In this document: in pieces, positions 30,465 to 39,607 of the stretch
How the letters are laid out: each line of letters starts with the position of its first letter
Position numbering within the stretch: the stretch's first letter is position 1
Source: Stagnimonas aquatica
Lineage (GTDB): Bacteria; Pseudomonadota; Gammaproteobacteria; Nevskiales; Nevskiaceae
Direction: 5' to 3'
Assembly: GCF_003730135.1 (NCBI RefSeq)
Contig: NZ_RJVO01000001.1
Coordinates: 830,001 to 894,000 of the forward strand
Length of the DNA: 64,000 nucleotides
Notes under the pieces: model-generated
Seen by the model: only the letters and a program-made list of their open reading frames with translations
What the model was told of the DNA's origin: nothing
The model's database searches: none
Made by a program: the position numbers and the translations under genes

Positions 30465-31820
30465 ATGAAGTCCCGGCTGTCGACCTCCGCCCGTCTCAGC
30501 CTCGCCAACAGCGCCCTGCTGGCGCTCGGCTTCGGCCTGCTGCTGCTGCTCATCATCTGGCTGGCCGACCGGTTCATGGTCAGCCACGTGGAAGAGAGCG
30601 TGAACGCCGAGCTGCGCATCCTCCAGGCCGAGGAGTACGTCGACGGCCGGCGCGGCGTCGAGGCATTGATCGAACGGCGGCTGCAGAACGCCTCGCTCAA
30701 TCACGACCGCCTGTACCGGCTGGAGAGTCCGCAGGGCCTGAAGCTGGCCGGCAACGTCGAAACCTGGCCCGCCAACGCCCGCGTCGCCGAGCGGATTTTT
30801 CACCTGCCCAGCCGCAAGTACCCGGGGCGCACCCAGGTCACCGCCAAGTGGAGCCGCCTGAGCGACGGCAGCCGCCTGCTGGTCGGCTTCGACGAGATCG
30901 AGATCGCGCAGGTGCGCGCCGACATCCGCCGCGCCGCGCTCTGGGGGTTGGGCGCGATGTTGCTGGTCTCGCTCAGCGCCGGCCTGCTGCTGACCCGTGC
31001 CGCGCTGCGCCCGGTGGAAGCAATTCGCGCGGCGGCGCAGAAGATCATCGACGGCGACCTGCGCCACCGGGTGCCGGCACGCCCCGGGGGCGACGAGTTC
31101 GACCGCCTGGGCGAGACGCTCAACGCCATGCTCGACCGCATCAACGCCCTGATCGCCTCGGTGCGCGGCGCCACCGACAACATCGCCCACGACCTGCGCT
31201 CGCCGCTCACCCGCCACCGCGCGCGGCTGGAGGCGGCGCTGGCCAATCCGCCGCCGGCCGGCGAGCTACCGGCCTGGATCGAACACAACCTCGCCGACCT
31301 CGACCAGGTGCTGGCCACCTTCCAGTCGCTGCTGCGCATCGCCACCGTCGAGTCTGGTCTGCTGCGCCAGGAGTTCGAGGCCTGCGACCTGGTGCGCCTG
31401 GCGCAGGATGCCGCCGATTTCATCGAACCGCTGGCGGAGGAAAAGCACCAGCGCCTGCACCTGGACCTGCACCCCGGCGCACCGCTGCAGGGCCACCGGC
31501 ACCTGCTGTTCCAGCTGCTGGTCAACCTGCTCGACAACGCCGTCAAATACAGCCCGGACAGCAGCCTGATCGAGATCTCCGCGCGCGCCGTAGGCGGTGC
31601 CTGGGTGCTGGAGGTCAGCGACGCCGGTCCGGGCATTCCGGCCAGCGAGCGCGAGCGGGTGTTCGAGCGTCTGGTGCGGCTGGACGCTTCCCGGCACGAA
31701 CCCGGCCTGGGACTCGGTCTGTCGCTGGTACGGGCGGTGGTGGTCCTGCACCAGGGCCGCATCGAAGTGCGGGGCCGCCGGCCCGGCACGACGATGCGGG
31801 TCTGGCTGCCGGGCGGCTGA
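30465..31820 (+). CDS. Sensor histidine kinase partner of the OmpR-type regulator
   Basis: A 451-residue inner-membrane kinase. Two membrane helices (about 17-35 and 158-178) flank a periplasmic sensor of about 120 residues. A HAMP domain (about 180-235), a HisKA domain with His242 in NIAHDLRSPLTRH and an HATPase domain with NLLDNAVKYS, SDAGPGIP and GLGLGLSLV follow. The periplasmic part has a few His but no clear Cys or Met cluster, so the stimulus cannot be read from sequence. The ATG at 30465 was chosen because sequence upstream overlaps the regulator stop. The stop lies 4 bp from the convergent gene. Confidence 0.93.
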   Translation: MKSRLSTSARLSLANSALLALGFGLLLLLIIWLADRFMVSHVEESVNAELRILQAEEYVDGRRGVEALIERRLQNASLNHDRLYRLESPQGLKLAGNVETWPANARVAERIFHLPSRKYPGRTQVTAKWSRLSDGSRLLVGFDEIEIAQVRADIRRAALWGLGAMLLVSLSAGLLLTRAALRPVEAIRAAAQKIIDGDLRHRVPARPGGDEFDRLGETLNAMLDRINALIASVRGATDNIAHDLRSPLTRHRARLEAALANPPPAGELPAWIEHNLADLDQVLATFQSLLRIATVESGLLRQEFEACDLVRLAQDAADFIEPLAEEKHQRLHLDLHPGAPLQGHRHLLFQLLVNLLDNAVKYSPDSSLIEISARAVGGAWVLEVSDAGPGIPASERERVFERLVRLDASRHEPGLGLGLSLVRAVVVLHQGRIEVRGRRPGTTMRVWLPGG

Positions 31821-31823
31821 GGC

Positions 31824-32234
31824 TCAGGGCCTGTCACCGCCTCGCGGTGGTCGCTCGTCGGCCAGCCATTCCAGCTCCGCCCACAGCCACTCCGGCGCCA
31901 GCAGCGGCGGGTGCGGCGGCAGCTCGGCGAGCAGCGGCTGGTCGTAGCCAAGGCCGGCGGCGCGGCGACGGTCCCAGATCGCGCAGGCGCCGGGCGGATC
32001 GGCGTCTTCGTAAAGACGGGTCCAGCCGGCGGCGGCCTGGGCCAGCAGGGCCTCGTAGGTCTCCCGGGTGGCCGGTTCCAGCGCCAGGGCCACCGTCTGC
32101 ACCGTCGGCCATTCGCTGGCCTCCACGCCGAGCACTGCGGAACGGAGTCCGGGCAGCGCCGCCAGCCGCGACTGCGCCAGGGCGCCCGCAACGGCCGCCT
32201 CGGCGCGCAGGCGCAAACGCAGGTAGAGGCGCAT
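31824..32234 (-). CDS. Hypothetical protein downstream of tex
   Basis: A 136-residue soluble protein, not recognised. It is Trp-, Leu- and Ala-rich, with an N-terminal MRLYLRLRLRAEAAVAGALAQ that could pair as a beta-alpha unit and a Pro-rich middle (LAELPPHPPLLAPEW). There is no signal peptide or membrane helix. It begins 9 bp after the tex stop and is probably cotranscribed with it. It ends 4 bp from the stop of the convergent sensor kinase gene. Confidence 0.65.
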   Translation of the reverse strand: MRLYLRLRLRAEAAVAGALAQSRLAALPGLRSAVLGVEASEWPTVQTVALALEPATRETYEALLAQAAAGWTRLYEDADPPGACAIWDRRRAAGLGYDQPLLAELPPHPPLLAPEWLWAELEWLADERPPRGGDRP

Positions 32235-32243
32235 GGGCAGCGT

Positions 32244-34580
32244 CTAGCGGCGCTTCAGCGCGTCGGCCAAGGCCGCGCCCAGCGAACCCTGTGGCGCCGG
32301 CGCGGCACGCGGCGGCTTGCTGCCACGCGCTGGCGGCGCGCCACGGCCGCGCGCGTCGCCTCTGGCCTCGGCGGCGGCCGGCGTGCGGCTGCTGGCGCTG
32401 CCGTCGTCCTTCTTCATCGACAGCGCGATGCGCTGGCGCTTCAAGTCCACTTCCACCACCCGCACCTTGACGATCTGGCCGGCCTTGACCACCTCGTGCG
32501 GGTTCTTCACGAATTTGTCGGCGAGCTGCGAGACGTGCACCAGGCCGTCCTGATGCACGCCGATGTCGACGAAGGCCCCGAACGCGGCGACGTTGGTGAC
32601 CGTGCCTTCCAGCACCATGCCCGGCAGCAGGTCCTTCAGTTCATTGATGCCTTCGGCGAACTGCGCGGTGCGGAATTCCGGGCGCGGATCGCGGCCGGGC
32701 TTTTCCAGCTCCAGCAGGATGTCGCGCACCGTCGGCAGGCCGAAGCGCTCGTCGGCGAACTGGCGCGCGTCGAGCTGCTTGAGCGCGGCGCTGTCGCCCA
32801 TCAGCGACTTCAGCTCGCGGCCGCAGGCAGCGACGATGCGCTGGGCGACCGCGTAGGCCTCGGGGTGCACGCTGGAGGCATCGAGCGGCTCGACGCCGTC
32901 GCGGATGCGCAGGAAGCCGGCACACTGCTCGAAGGTCTTCGGACCCAGGCGCGAGACGTTCAGCAACTGCTGGCGGCTCTGGAAGGCGCCGTGCTGGTCG
33001 CGGTGAAACACGATCGACTCGGCCAGCGAGCTGCCGAGGCCGGAGACCCGCGCCAGCAGCGAGGCGGAGGCGGTGTTGAGATCGACGCCGACCGCGTTCA
33101 CCGCGTCTTCCACCACCGCGTCCAGCGACTTCGCCAGCCGGTACTGATCGACATCGTGCTGGTACTGGCCGACGCCGATCGACTTCGGGTCGATCTTCAC
33201 CAGCTCGGCCAAGGGGTCTTGCAGGCGGCGGGCGATGGACACCGCACCGCGCAGCGAGACATCGAGCTGCGGGAATTCCGTCGCCGCCAGCTCCGAGGCC
33301 GAGTACACCGAGGCGCCGGCCTCGCTCACCACCACCGCGCGCGGCCGTGGCTCGGGCAGCGCCGGCAGCAGCTCGGCGACCAGCTTCTCGGTCTCGCGGC
33401 TGGCAGTGCCGTTGCCGATGGCGATCAACTGCACGCCGTGCAACTTGATGAGCCGCGCCAGCTCGGCCTGCGCGCCGCGTACGTCGTTGCGCGGCTGGAA
33501 GGGATAGACGGTGGCGGTTTCCAGCAGCTTGCCGGTGCCGTCGACCACCGCCGCCTTCACGCCGGTGCGGATGCCGGGGTCCAGACCCAGCGTGCTGCGC
33601 GAACCGGCGGGCGCGGCCAGCAGCAGGTCCTTGAGGTTGCGCGCGAACACCTCGATGGCCTCGGCCTCGGCGCGGGCACGCAGCTCCATCATCAGATCGA
33701 CGGTGAGGCTCAGCGACAGCTTCACCCGCCAGCACCAGCGCGCCACCTCCTGCAGCCAGGCCTCGGCGGCGCCGGCTTCGGGGCGGATCTGGTGCTGCTC
33801 GGCGATCATCCGCTCCACCGGCTTGATCGGCGCCGGATCGTCGGCGTCAATCTCCAGATCCAGCATCAGGATTTCTTCGTTGCGGCCACGCATCATGGCC
33901 AGCGCGCGGTGGCCGGCGACCCGCGCCCAGGGCTCGGCGTGGTCGAAGTAGTCGGAATACTTGGCACCTGCCTCGGCCTTGCCCTCCATCAGCCGCGAGC
34001 GCAGCACGCCACGCTCGCGCAAATACTGGCGCAGGCGGCCGAGCAGTACAGCGTCCTCGGCGAAGCGCTCGCTCAAGATGTCGCGCGCGCCTTCCAGCGC
34101 CGCCTTCACGTCGGCCACCTCGCCCTGCACAAAAGCGGCGGCGGCTTCCGCCGGCAGCTGCTGGCGGTCGCGGTAGAGCAGGTCCGCCAGCGGCTCCAGG
34201 CCGCGCTCGCGGGCGATCTCGGCACGGGTGCGGCGCTTGGGCTTGTAGGGCAGGTAGAGGTCTTCGACTTCGGCCTTGCTGCCGGCGGCGAGCAGTTGCG
34301 CTTCCAGCGCCTCGCTGAGCTTGCCCTGACCCCGGATCGACTCGATCACCGCCGCGCGGCGGTCTTCCAGCTCGCGCAGATAGCCCAGGCGCTCTTCCAG
34401 CCGGCGCAACTGGGTGTCGTCGAGGCCACCGGTGATCTCCTTGCGGTAGCGGGCGATGAAGGGCACGGTCGCGCCCTCGTCGAGCAGCGCCACCGCCGCC
34501 TCCACCTGCCTGGGCTGGGCCGCGATCTCGCTGGCGATGGTGCGGAGAATCTGGTTGCGAACGTCGGCGGCAGCGGTCAT
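32244..34580 (-). CDS. tex: Tex, RNA-binding transcription accessory protein
   Basis: A 778-residue protein that follows the Tex plan end to end: the N-terminal helical domain with [17 protein letters not shown], a YqgF/RNase H-like domain ([16 protein letters not shown]), a helix-hairpin-helix region ([23 protein letters not shown]) and a C-terminal S1 RNA-binding domain ([29 protein letters not shown]). A basic, Gly/Ala/Arg-rich tail of about 50 residues ends ADALKRR. Tex is a conserved nucleic-acid-binding protein linked to transcription and RNA processing, and to toxin expression in some pathogens. The ATG at 34580 matches the family start. Confidence 0.96.
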   Translation of the reverse strand: MTAAADVRNQILRTIASEIAAQPRQVEAAVALLDEGATVPFIARYRKEITGGLDDTQLRRLEERLGYLRELEDRRAAVIESIRGQGKLSEALEAQLLAAGSKAEVEDLYLPYKPKRRTRAEIARERGLEPLADLLYRDRQQLPAEAAAAFVQGEVADVKAALEGARDILSERFAEDAVLLGRLRQYLRERGVLRSRLMEGKAEAGAKYSDYFDHAEPWARVAGHRALAMMRGRNEEILMLDLEIDADDPAPIKPVERMIAEQHQIRPEAGAAEAWLQEVARWCWRVKLSLSLTVDLMMELRARAEAEAIEVFARNLKDLLLAAPAGSRSTLGLDPGIRTGVKAAVVDGTGKLLETATVYPFQPRNDVRGAQAELARLIKLHGVQLIAIGNGTASRETEKLVAELLPALPEPRPRAVVVSEAGASVYSASELAATEFPQLDVSLRGAVSIARRLQDPLAELVKIDPKSIGVGQYQHDVDQYRLAKSLDAVVEDAVNAVGVDLNTASASLLARVSGLGSSLAESIVFHRDQHGAFQSRQQLLNVSRLGPKTFEQCAGFLRIRDGVEPLDASSVHPEAYAVAQRIVAACGRELKSLMGDSAALKQLDARQFADERFGLPTVRDILLELEKPGRDPRPEFRTAQFAEGINELKDLLPGMVLEGTVTNVAAFGAFVDIGVHQDGLVHVSQLADKFVKNPHEVVKAGQIVKVRVVEVDLKRQRIALSMKKDDGSASSRTPAAAEARGDARGRGAPPARGSKPPRAAPAPQGSLGAALADALKRR

Positions 34581-34626
34581 CGGGCGGCGGGGCGGAATCT
34601 CGGGCGGCCGGCGACGATACGGGCTG

Positions 34627-34650
34627 GCCGCCGCGAATCCAAGCGGCGGC
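34627..34650 (-). terminator. Hairpin after the last pilus gene
   Basis: An 8-bp GC stem (34627-34634 with 34643-34650, GCCGCCGC against GCGGCGGC) with an 8-base loop begins 2 bp after the stop of the last chaperone-usher gene. No T-run follows on the minus strand, so it is at most a weak or Rho-assisted terminator or an mRNA-stabilising structure. Confidence 0.35.
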
Positions 34651-34652
34651 GG

Positions 34653-35102
34653 CTACCAGTCGATGGTCACTTCGACCGCATCGCTGTAGGTGCCCGGCGC
34701 CGGCGAAAGCTGCGGCGGGATGTAGCCGTAGACGGTCAGCAGGCCGTTGGCGGGCGCGATGGGCGCGACGGTCGCGCCCAGGCCGTCGCCCCAGAGCTGG
34801 CGGTGCGCCGGGTCGGTGTAGAGGTTGTAGGGCAAGCCCCCGGCTGGTCCCTGCAAACGGCGCTGGCCGGCCTCAGCGGCGCCCTGGCCGGGGCCGAGGC
34901 TCACCCGCAGCCCGCCGCCGGCAGCGGCGGCGGCGCAGTCGAGCAGTACCAGGCCCTGCGCCTCGGCGCCCCGCCGGGGCAGGTCCCAGAGCATGCCGAA
35001 GGCCACCGGCCGGGCTTCGACCCGGCAGGCCAGCACCGGCCGCGGCAAGCCCAGCACGCCGGTGGCGGCGGCCAGCAACAGAACAGATCGGATGCGCGGC
35101 AT
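34653..35102 (-). CDS. Spore coat U-domain protein after the usher (pilin-like, tenth copy)
   Basis: A 149-residue exported protein with a signal peptide (VLLLAAATGVLGLPRPVLA) and one SCPU domain: CRVEARPVAFG at the N-terminal strand, then YNLYTD, LWGDG, and the C-terminal GTYSDAVEVTIDW. It is the last gene of the operon, starting 3 bp after the usher stop, where the Csu locus has its tip subunit CsuE. CsuE has two SCPU domains; here only one is present. It may nevertheless be the tip or an assembly terminator. Confidence 0.85.
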   Translation of the reverse strand: MPRIRSVLLLAAATGVLGLPRPVLACRVEARPVAFGMLWDLPRRGAEAQGLVLLDCAAAAAGGGLRVSLGPGQGAAEAGQRRLQGPAGGLPYNLYTDPAHRQLWGDGLGATVAPIAPANGLLTVYGYIPPQLSPAPGTYSDAVEVTIDW

Positions 35103-35105
35103 GAA

Positions 35106-37700
35106 TTACTCGCTCAGGCAGGTCAGGCGGCCGAGATGGCTGTAGGTCTCGCGGCCGTCGGGGAGTTGTAGACGCAGCCCGCAGGGGCGGCTGCCACCGG
35201 CTTCCAGCCGGTATTCGCCCGGCTCAAGGTCTTGCAGGTAGAGGTAACCGCCCTCGCCGCTGGCGGTGTTCACCGGGGCGTCCTCGCCGCGCCGCAGCAC
35301 CAGCGGCGCGAACTCCACCGCGCTGCCGTCTTCGCGTTGCAGGGTGCCCTCGTAGAGACGCAGACGCCGGGGCCGGAACACCAGCCGCTGGCCGCCGCCC
35401 TCGGCCAGGGTCAGCGGCAGACTGGCCTCGGGCAGATCGGTGCCGATCGGCAGATCGGTCGGCAACAGCACCGTCAGGCGATGGTCGAGGTAGGGCGTGA
35501 GGTCGGAAATGCTGACGCCACGGTCCGCCCCGGTGCGGCCGATGCGGCGGCCGTCGGCGTAAATCTCGGCGCCCGGCAGTCCCTCCACCTCAACGCTGAC
35601 AAAGCTGCCGCGCACCGGCTGGCCGAGATCGAAGCCGCCGTCGTGGAGCAGCAGGCTGCCGGCGATCAACGCCCGGCTGCTGTCGCCCTGGGTGGCGTCC
35701 TGCTGCCGCGACAGTAGGCCTGTGAATGCCGGCTGTCGCCAGTCCAGATCGGCGGACAGGCGGCTGGCGGCAGCGGCGCTGTCGGGTTCGTAGCGGCTCG
35801 CTTCCAGTCGGTAGCCGGCACCGGTGTAGCCGCTCACCGGCGCGCTCAGGCGCGCGCTCAGATTGCGCCCCGTCTCGTTCTGGTCATAACCCAACTGCGT
35901 GTACGGCCCGCGCCGCCACTGGGTGGAAAAGGTCAGCAGCAGCCGTGGCTCGCGCTCGCGCGGGTCGTACTGCAACTGCGCAGACAGGGAGCCGAGCCGG
36001 CCAAGGCGGCTACCCAGGTTGAGGCCGTAGCGCTCGAACAGACCCTGGTTGTCGCGCCCGCGCAGGTAGCTGAGCGTGCCGTAAAGGGCGCCGGCGCTGG
36101 CGCCGAGCCGGTTTGCCCACAGCCAGCGGGCGTCCCCGACGACCTGACCGGGCGCACCATAGAAGCCGGCGCTCTGGCGGCTGTAGTTGGAATCCACGCT
36201 GAAGCGCTGGCGCGCGTAGCGATAGCCCAGGCGGGTGGAGGTTCCGAGCGCATCCGGATCGCCGCCCCAAAACTGCCCGGCACCGATCTGGCCCCAGCGG
36301 CCCAGCGCATAGTCGGCCTCGCCGCCGAACAGGCCCAGGTGCTCGCCAGCCGCAGCCTGATAGCCGAGGGTGAGTTGCTCGCTCCAGCCCCAGCGGTGGT
36401 TGGCCAGCAAAGCGGGGCGGCGGTCGTAGCGGTCACCGCCAGCGCTGCGGGCGACGCCGAGGCTGTAGCTGAACTGGCTCTCGCCACTCTTGAGCAGGTT
36501 GTTGCCGAGAAAATACGGCAGCGCCAGTACCCGCCGCTGGCCGAAGGCATCGAGGATCTCGATGCGGGCATTGCCCGCCAGACCGGCCTGCACCGGCAGG
36601 TTCTGCAAGCTGAATGGGCCGGCCGGCAGCAGGGTGCTGGAGACCTTGCGGTCATCGACATAGACCTCGACGGTGGACGGAGTGTCGAGCACGCCGACGT
36701 AGTCCAGTCCCGGTGCCCGCTGCACCAGCGGCTGGTAGCCGAAGTTACGGCTCCATTGCAGGCCGAGCAGGCTGGCGCCGCCGGCCACCGAGCCGCCGCC
36801 GCTGATGTCGCCCAGGCTCAGAGTCGCCAGGCGTTCGGGAAAGTCGCGTTGCAGACTGCTGTACTGCCGGCTCAGCCGGCCATCGGCAAGCTGCGCCGTG
36901 CTGCGCGCCAGCCAGCGGCCGGCGCGCAGGCCCAGTTCCAGCGGAACGCGGGTCTCGAACTCGCCGTCGGCGTCGAAGCGGCTGAGATCGAGCCCGTAGT
37001 TGAGGTAGGACGAACGCGGGAAGTGGGCCGCCGGGCTGGTCCGGCCATAGCCGAGATCCATCTGCTGGGCCGGCAGCCGGGTCGGGTCCACTTGCAAGCG
37101 CAGTTCGCCCTCGGCCACCCGCAGCTCGCCACGCAGGCTTGGCGCCAGGGTCGCCAGCGGAAGGCAGTCGTCGGGCGCGGCTGGCGGCAGCAGGCCGGCC
37201 GGCAGTTGCAGGGCGGCGATGCTGGCGGCGTCCAGACAGGGCGCGCCATCGCGGGCCGGCAGCAGTTGCACCCCGCGCTCCTCGCCGTTGACCCAGACCC
37301 GCAGCGGCAGGTAGTCGGCCGCAGCCGCAGCGGGGGCCGAGGCCTCAGCGGACGTCGGTGCCGCATTGCCCATGTGGTTGGGAGGTGTGGGCGCTGCCAT
37401 CAGCGGCACCGAGCCGGCACTCCGCGCCGAGGCCTGCCTCGCCTGAGGATTGGCCGCGCGAACGGGGACGTTGGCGGTCGAAGGGTCGGCGGTCGCAATG
37501 ACGGCGGCGGGTGCCATCGGCGTCGGGATCGGCAACGCAGCAGGACTCTCATACGAGCCGGGCACCGTCGTTCGCGGGGCGGCGGCCGGCACAGGGCCCG
37601 GCGTCGACGGCCCGCGTGCCGGCCCTATCCAGAACAGCAGTAGCCCCAGCGCCGCCAGCAGGGCGAGCGCCAGCGCGGCCCGGATCACCGACCAGCGCAT
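35106..37700 (-). CDS. Outer-membrane usher of an archaic (Csu-like) chaperone-usher system, with N-terminal membrane anchor
   Basis: An 864-residue FimD/CsuD-type usher. The usher N-domain starts near residue 115 (LPLRVWVNGEERGV), the 24-strand barrel covers about 200-640 (e.g. LNYGLDLSRFDADGEF, plug-region PSTVEVYVDDRKV, FLGNNLLKSGESQFSYSLG) and the C-terminal plug/CTDs end at CLSE. Unusually, the N-terminus is a helix (VIRAALALALLAALGLLLFW, residues 5-24) followed by about 90 Pro/Ala/Ser-rich residues and not a short cleavable signal. The ATG at 37700 comes one base after the chaperone TGA; an ATG at 37757 inside the chaperone gene is the alternative. It exports and polymerises the pilin-like subunits. 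Confidence 0.9.
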   Translation of the reverse strand: MRWSVIRAALALALLAALGLLLFWIGPARGPSTPGPVPAAAPRTTVPGSYESPAALPIPTPMAPAAVIATADPSTANVPVRAANPQARQASARSAGSVPLMAAPTPPNHMGNAAPTSAEASAPAAAAADYLPLRVWVNGEERGVQLLPARDGAPCLDAASIAALQLPAGLLPPAAPDDCLPLATLAPSLRGELRVAEGELRLQVDPTRLPAQQMDLGYGRTSPAAHFPRSSYLNYGLDLSRFDADGEFETRVPLELGLRAGRWLARSTAQLADGRLSRQYSSLQRDFPERLATLSLGDISGGGSVAGGASLLGLQWSRNFGYQPLVQRAPGLDYVGVLDTPSTVEVYVDDRKVSSTLLPAGPFSLQNLPVQAGLAGNARIEILDAFGQRRVLALPYFLGNNLLKSGESQFSYSLGVARSAGGDRYDRRPALLANHRWGWSEQLTLGYQAAAGEHLGLFGGEADYALGRWGQIGAGQFWGGDPDALGTSTRLGYRYARQRFSVDSNYSRQSAGFYGAPGQVVGDARWLWANRLGASAGALYGTLSYLRGRDNQGLFERYGLNLGSRLGRLGSLSAQLQYDPREREPRLLLTFSTQWRRGPYTQLGYDQNETGRNLSARLSAPVSGYTGAGYRLEASRYEPDSAAAASRLSADLDWRQPAFTGLLSRQQDATQGDSSRALIAGSLLLHDGGFDLGQPVRGSFVSVEVEGLPGAEIYADGRRIGRTGADRGVSISDLTPYLDHRLTVLLPTDLPIGTDLPEASLPLTLAEGGGQRLVFRPRRLRLYEGTLQREDGSAVEFAPLVLRRGEDAPVNTASGEGGYLYLQDLEPGEYRLEAGGSRPCGLRLQLPDGRETYSHLGRLTCLSE

Positions 37701-37701
37701 C

Positions 37702-38460
37702 TCAGCGCCGGGCGCCGCAGACCGGCGCCGCCGGCCCGGTGGACTGCCGCTGCTCATCCTGCACCTGGGCGATCACCCGGATCTGGCTGGCCTTGGCGCA
37801 GAACTCCGGGGTCAGCTCTACCGAAAAGCCAAGGCTGGCGCCGGCCAGCACGTACCAGCCCGAGGCCTTGAGTTCGGCCTGGCTCTGACCGCTGGCGTCG
37901 AGTGCCTGGTAGACCACCTCGGACAGCCGCAGGCGGCTGTTGCCGCGATTGCTGATCGGTGCACTCAGGCGCGGCGCACCCCCGCCTGCGCTTATCGCGA
38001 GGGGCGCGGCGACCGACCAGTCACGGCGCGGCTGCACCGGCAGCAGCCAGACCGGCAGGCGCAGGCGCAGCAGCACGCCGACCCCGTTGGCAAGGCCCTG
38101 GTCCAGCGGTAGCTCGCGGAGGGTGAGACGGTAGGCCAGCTCGGTATCGCCATTGCCGGGGGCACCGGGCAGGCGGCCGACCCGCAGCACCTGGTCCTTG
38201 CCAGGCGCGATCTGGAATAGCTTGGGGTAGAGCACGAAGTCGCGCGACTCGGTTTCGGCGTCGCGGCCTTCGGCATCCTGGGTCCAGCGCACCAGCGAGG
38301 CTTGCATGCTGACCTCGTGGTCGCCGTCGTTGCTGACCCGCAGCTCGGCAGTCTGCTGGCCCGGTTTCAGCTCGATGCCGGGCGGCGAAATACTGATGCC
38401 AGCCTGGGCCAGCGGCGCCAGCAGGGCCAGGGTCAGGAGAGCGGGAGCAAGTGCTTTCAT
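37702..38460 (-). CDS. Periplasmic pilus chaperone (PapD/CsuC-like)
   Basis: A 252-residue PapD-like chaperone: signal peptide ending LAQA, first Ig-like domain with ISPPGIELKPGQQTAELRVSN, the family loop YPKLFQIAPGKDQVLRVGR, then the second domain from about 140 to LTPEFCAKASQIRVIAQVQ. It caps folded subunits and delivers them to the usher. Its operon place between the subunit genes and the usher mirrors csuC. Two cysteines near the C-terminus (CAKAS and PVCGARR) could form a disulfide. Its stop is followed one base later by the usher start. Confidence 0.92.
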   Translation of the reverse strand: MKALAPALLTLALLAPLAQAGISISPPGIELKPGQQTAELRVSNDGDHEVSMQASLVRWTQDAEGRDAETESRDFVLYPKLFQIAPGKDQVLRVGRLPGAPGNGDTELAYRLTLRELPLDQGLANGVGVLLRLRLPVWLLPVQPRRDWSVAAPLAISAGGGAPRLSAPISNRGNSRLRLSEVVYQALDASGQSQAELKASGWYVLAGASLGFSVELTPEFCAKASQIRVIAQVQDEQRQSTGPAAPVCGARR

Positions 38461-38508
38461 GCGGTGATCCGGGTCGAAGAAGTGCCTGCGGCCAGAGGTA
38501 GCTGGGGC

Positions 38509-39015
38509 TCAATAAGAGATGCTGATGGTTAGGAGGTCGTGGTAGTCGCCCGGCCGCGCGCCGCGCGGCATCTGCGGCAGACGGGCCCAGACCGGGATCG
38601 CCTGCTCGCCGCCGGTGCCGACGCCGGTCAGAGGCGTACCCGGAACCGCACCCTGGCCGTCGCTCCAGGGCTGCTGGCCGGCGGCGTCTTGGTAGAGCTC
38701 GTAGGGCAGGAATGCGCTGCCGTCGCCGTTGTGCACCAGCCGACGTTGCTGGGCCGCGGAGTTCTGGCCGGCGTCCAGCCCCAGACGGAACGGCTGCCCG
38801 GCCGGCAGGCGCAGCATGAAGGTCTGTGACTGCAGCCTGGCGCCGCCTTGCAGTACGCCAAGATCGAGCTGAGGCGGCACCACCACCAGCGGCTCCTGGA
38901 ACTGGCCGCTGACCGGCACCAGCACCACGGGCGGCTGGGCCGCGCGGCCGGGCCCGGCCAGCAGCAGGGCCAGCAAGCCAAGACCGAGACCGGTACGGGG
39001 CGCGAACGTCAGCAT
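38509..39015 (-). CDS. Spore coat U-domain pilin-like subunit
   Basis: A 168-residue exported protein with signal peptide ending GPGRA and an SCPU domain (GQFQEPLVVVPPQLDLG, FRLGLDAGQN, FLPYELYQDAAG, ending DLLTISISY). It lacks the Cys pair found in several siblings. Its middle is closest to that of the subunit at 40178 (FLPYEL.QDAA..QP..DG). The ATG at 39015 was preferred; a TTG four codons upstream is in frame. It is the last subunit before the chaperone gene. Confidence 0.85.
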   Translation of the reverse strand: MLTFAPRTGLGLGLLALLLAGPGRAAQPPVVLVPVSGQFQEPLVVVPPQLDLGVLQGGARLQSQTFMLRLPAGQPFRLGLDAGQNSAAQQRRLVHNGDGSAFLPYELYQDAAGQQPWSDGQGAVPGTPLTGVGTGGEQAIPVWARLPQMPRGARPGDYHDLLTISISY

Positions 39016-39030
39016 CGCCGTCGCCAAGGC

Positions 39031-39558
39031 TCAGTAGCTGATGGTCATGGTCAGCGTGTCGCTGTAGTTGCCGCTGGGATCGCCCACCCCCGGGACTACC
39101 CCGAAGGCAACCGCGGTGTAGGGGAACTCCGAGGAGACCCCATTGCCGGTTCCTGAAAACGGGCTGGCCAACAGGGTGCCCCCCAGTCCGGCATCACCCC
39201 AGATGGCTCCGGGATCGCCACCCGCGTTGGGCAGCAGGACCGTATAAAGCGAGAAGGCGCCGTTCGGACCCGCGAGGCGCCGACGATTCGGGCTGGCCGC
39301 GCTGAAGTTCAGGCCGGCATCCAGGCCAACGCGATAGTTCACCTGGCTGGAGCAGTCGACTACCAGCTTGCGGGAGACGATGACCGTTTTGCCCGTAGTC
39401 ATGCGTGGCAACTCGCCGAACTCGATCGGCTGGGTGCCGGCGGTACAGCTTTCGATGAAGCGGGCACTCACCGGCACGGTGGTGGCCTTGGTCTCGGCCA
39501 GCGCAGCGCTGGCCAGCGTTAGGCTGAAACCTGCGGCCAGAACGGGGCGAAGCAGCAT
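39031..39558 (-). CDS. Spore coat U-domain pilin-like subunit (paralogue pair, copy B)
   Basis: A 175-residue exported protein: signal peptide ending AALA, then an SCPU domain with ARFIESC, DFG-like IEFGELPRM, a second Cys in VVDCSSQ, YRVGLDAGL, RRLAGPNGAFSLYTVLLP, IWGD, and ending SDTLTMTISY. The two Cys probably form the domain disulfide. GGAG six bases upstream supports the ATG at 39558. It is highly similar to the protein encoded next upstream (39608), evidence of a recent tandem duplication. Confidence 0.9.
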   Translation of the reverse strand: MLLRPVLAAGFSLTLASAALAETKATTVPVSARFIESCTAGTQPIEFGELPRMTTGKTVIVSRKLVVDCSSQVNYRVGLDAGLNFSAASPNRRRLAGPNGAFSLYTVLLPNAGGDPGAIWGDAGLGGTLLASPFSGTGNGVSSEFPYTAVAFGVVPGVGDPSGNYSDTLTMTISY

Positions 39559-39607
39559 GGTGGGCTCCAGTGGGCGGGGTGGCTGGGGCAAGGCGATCGC
39601 AGTCGCC

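Noticed and set aside
34627-34650. Classical intrinsic terminator after the pilus operon
   Set aside because: A stem exists but no T-run follows, so it is listed only as a weak candidate.
31911-35171. Plus-strand open frame of 1086 codons
   Set aside because: Antisense to tex and the genes on both sides; no motif and Gln/His/Ala-rich composition.
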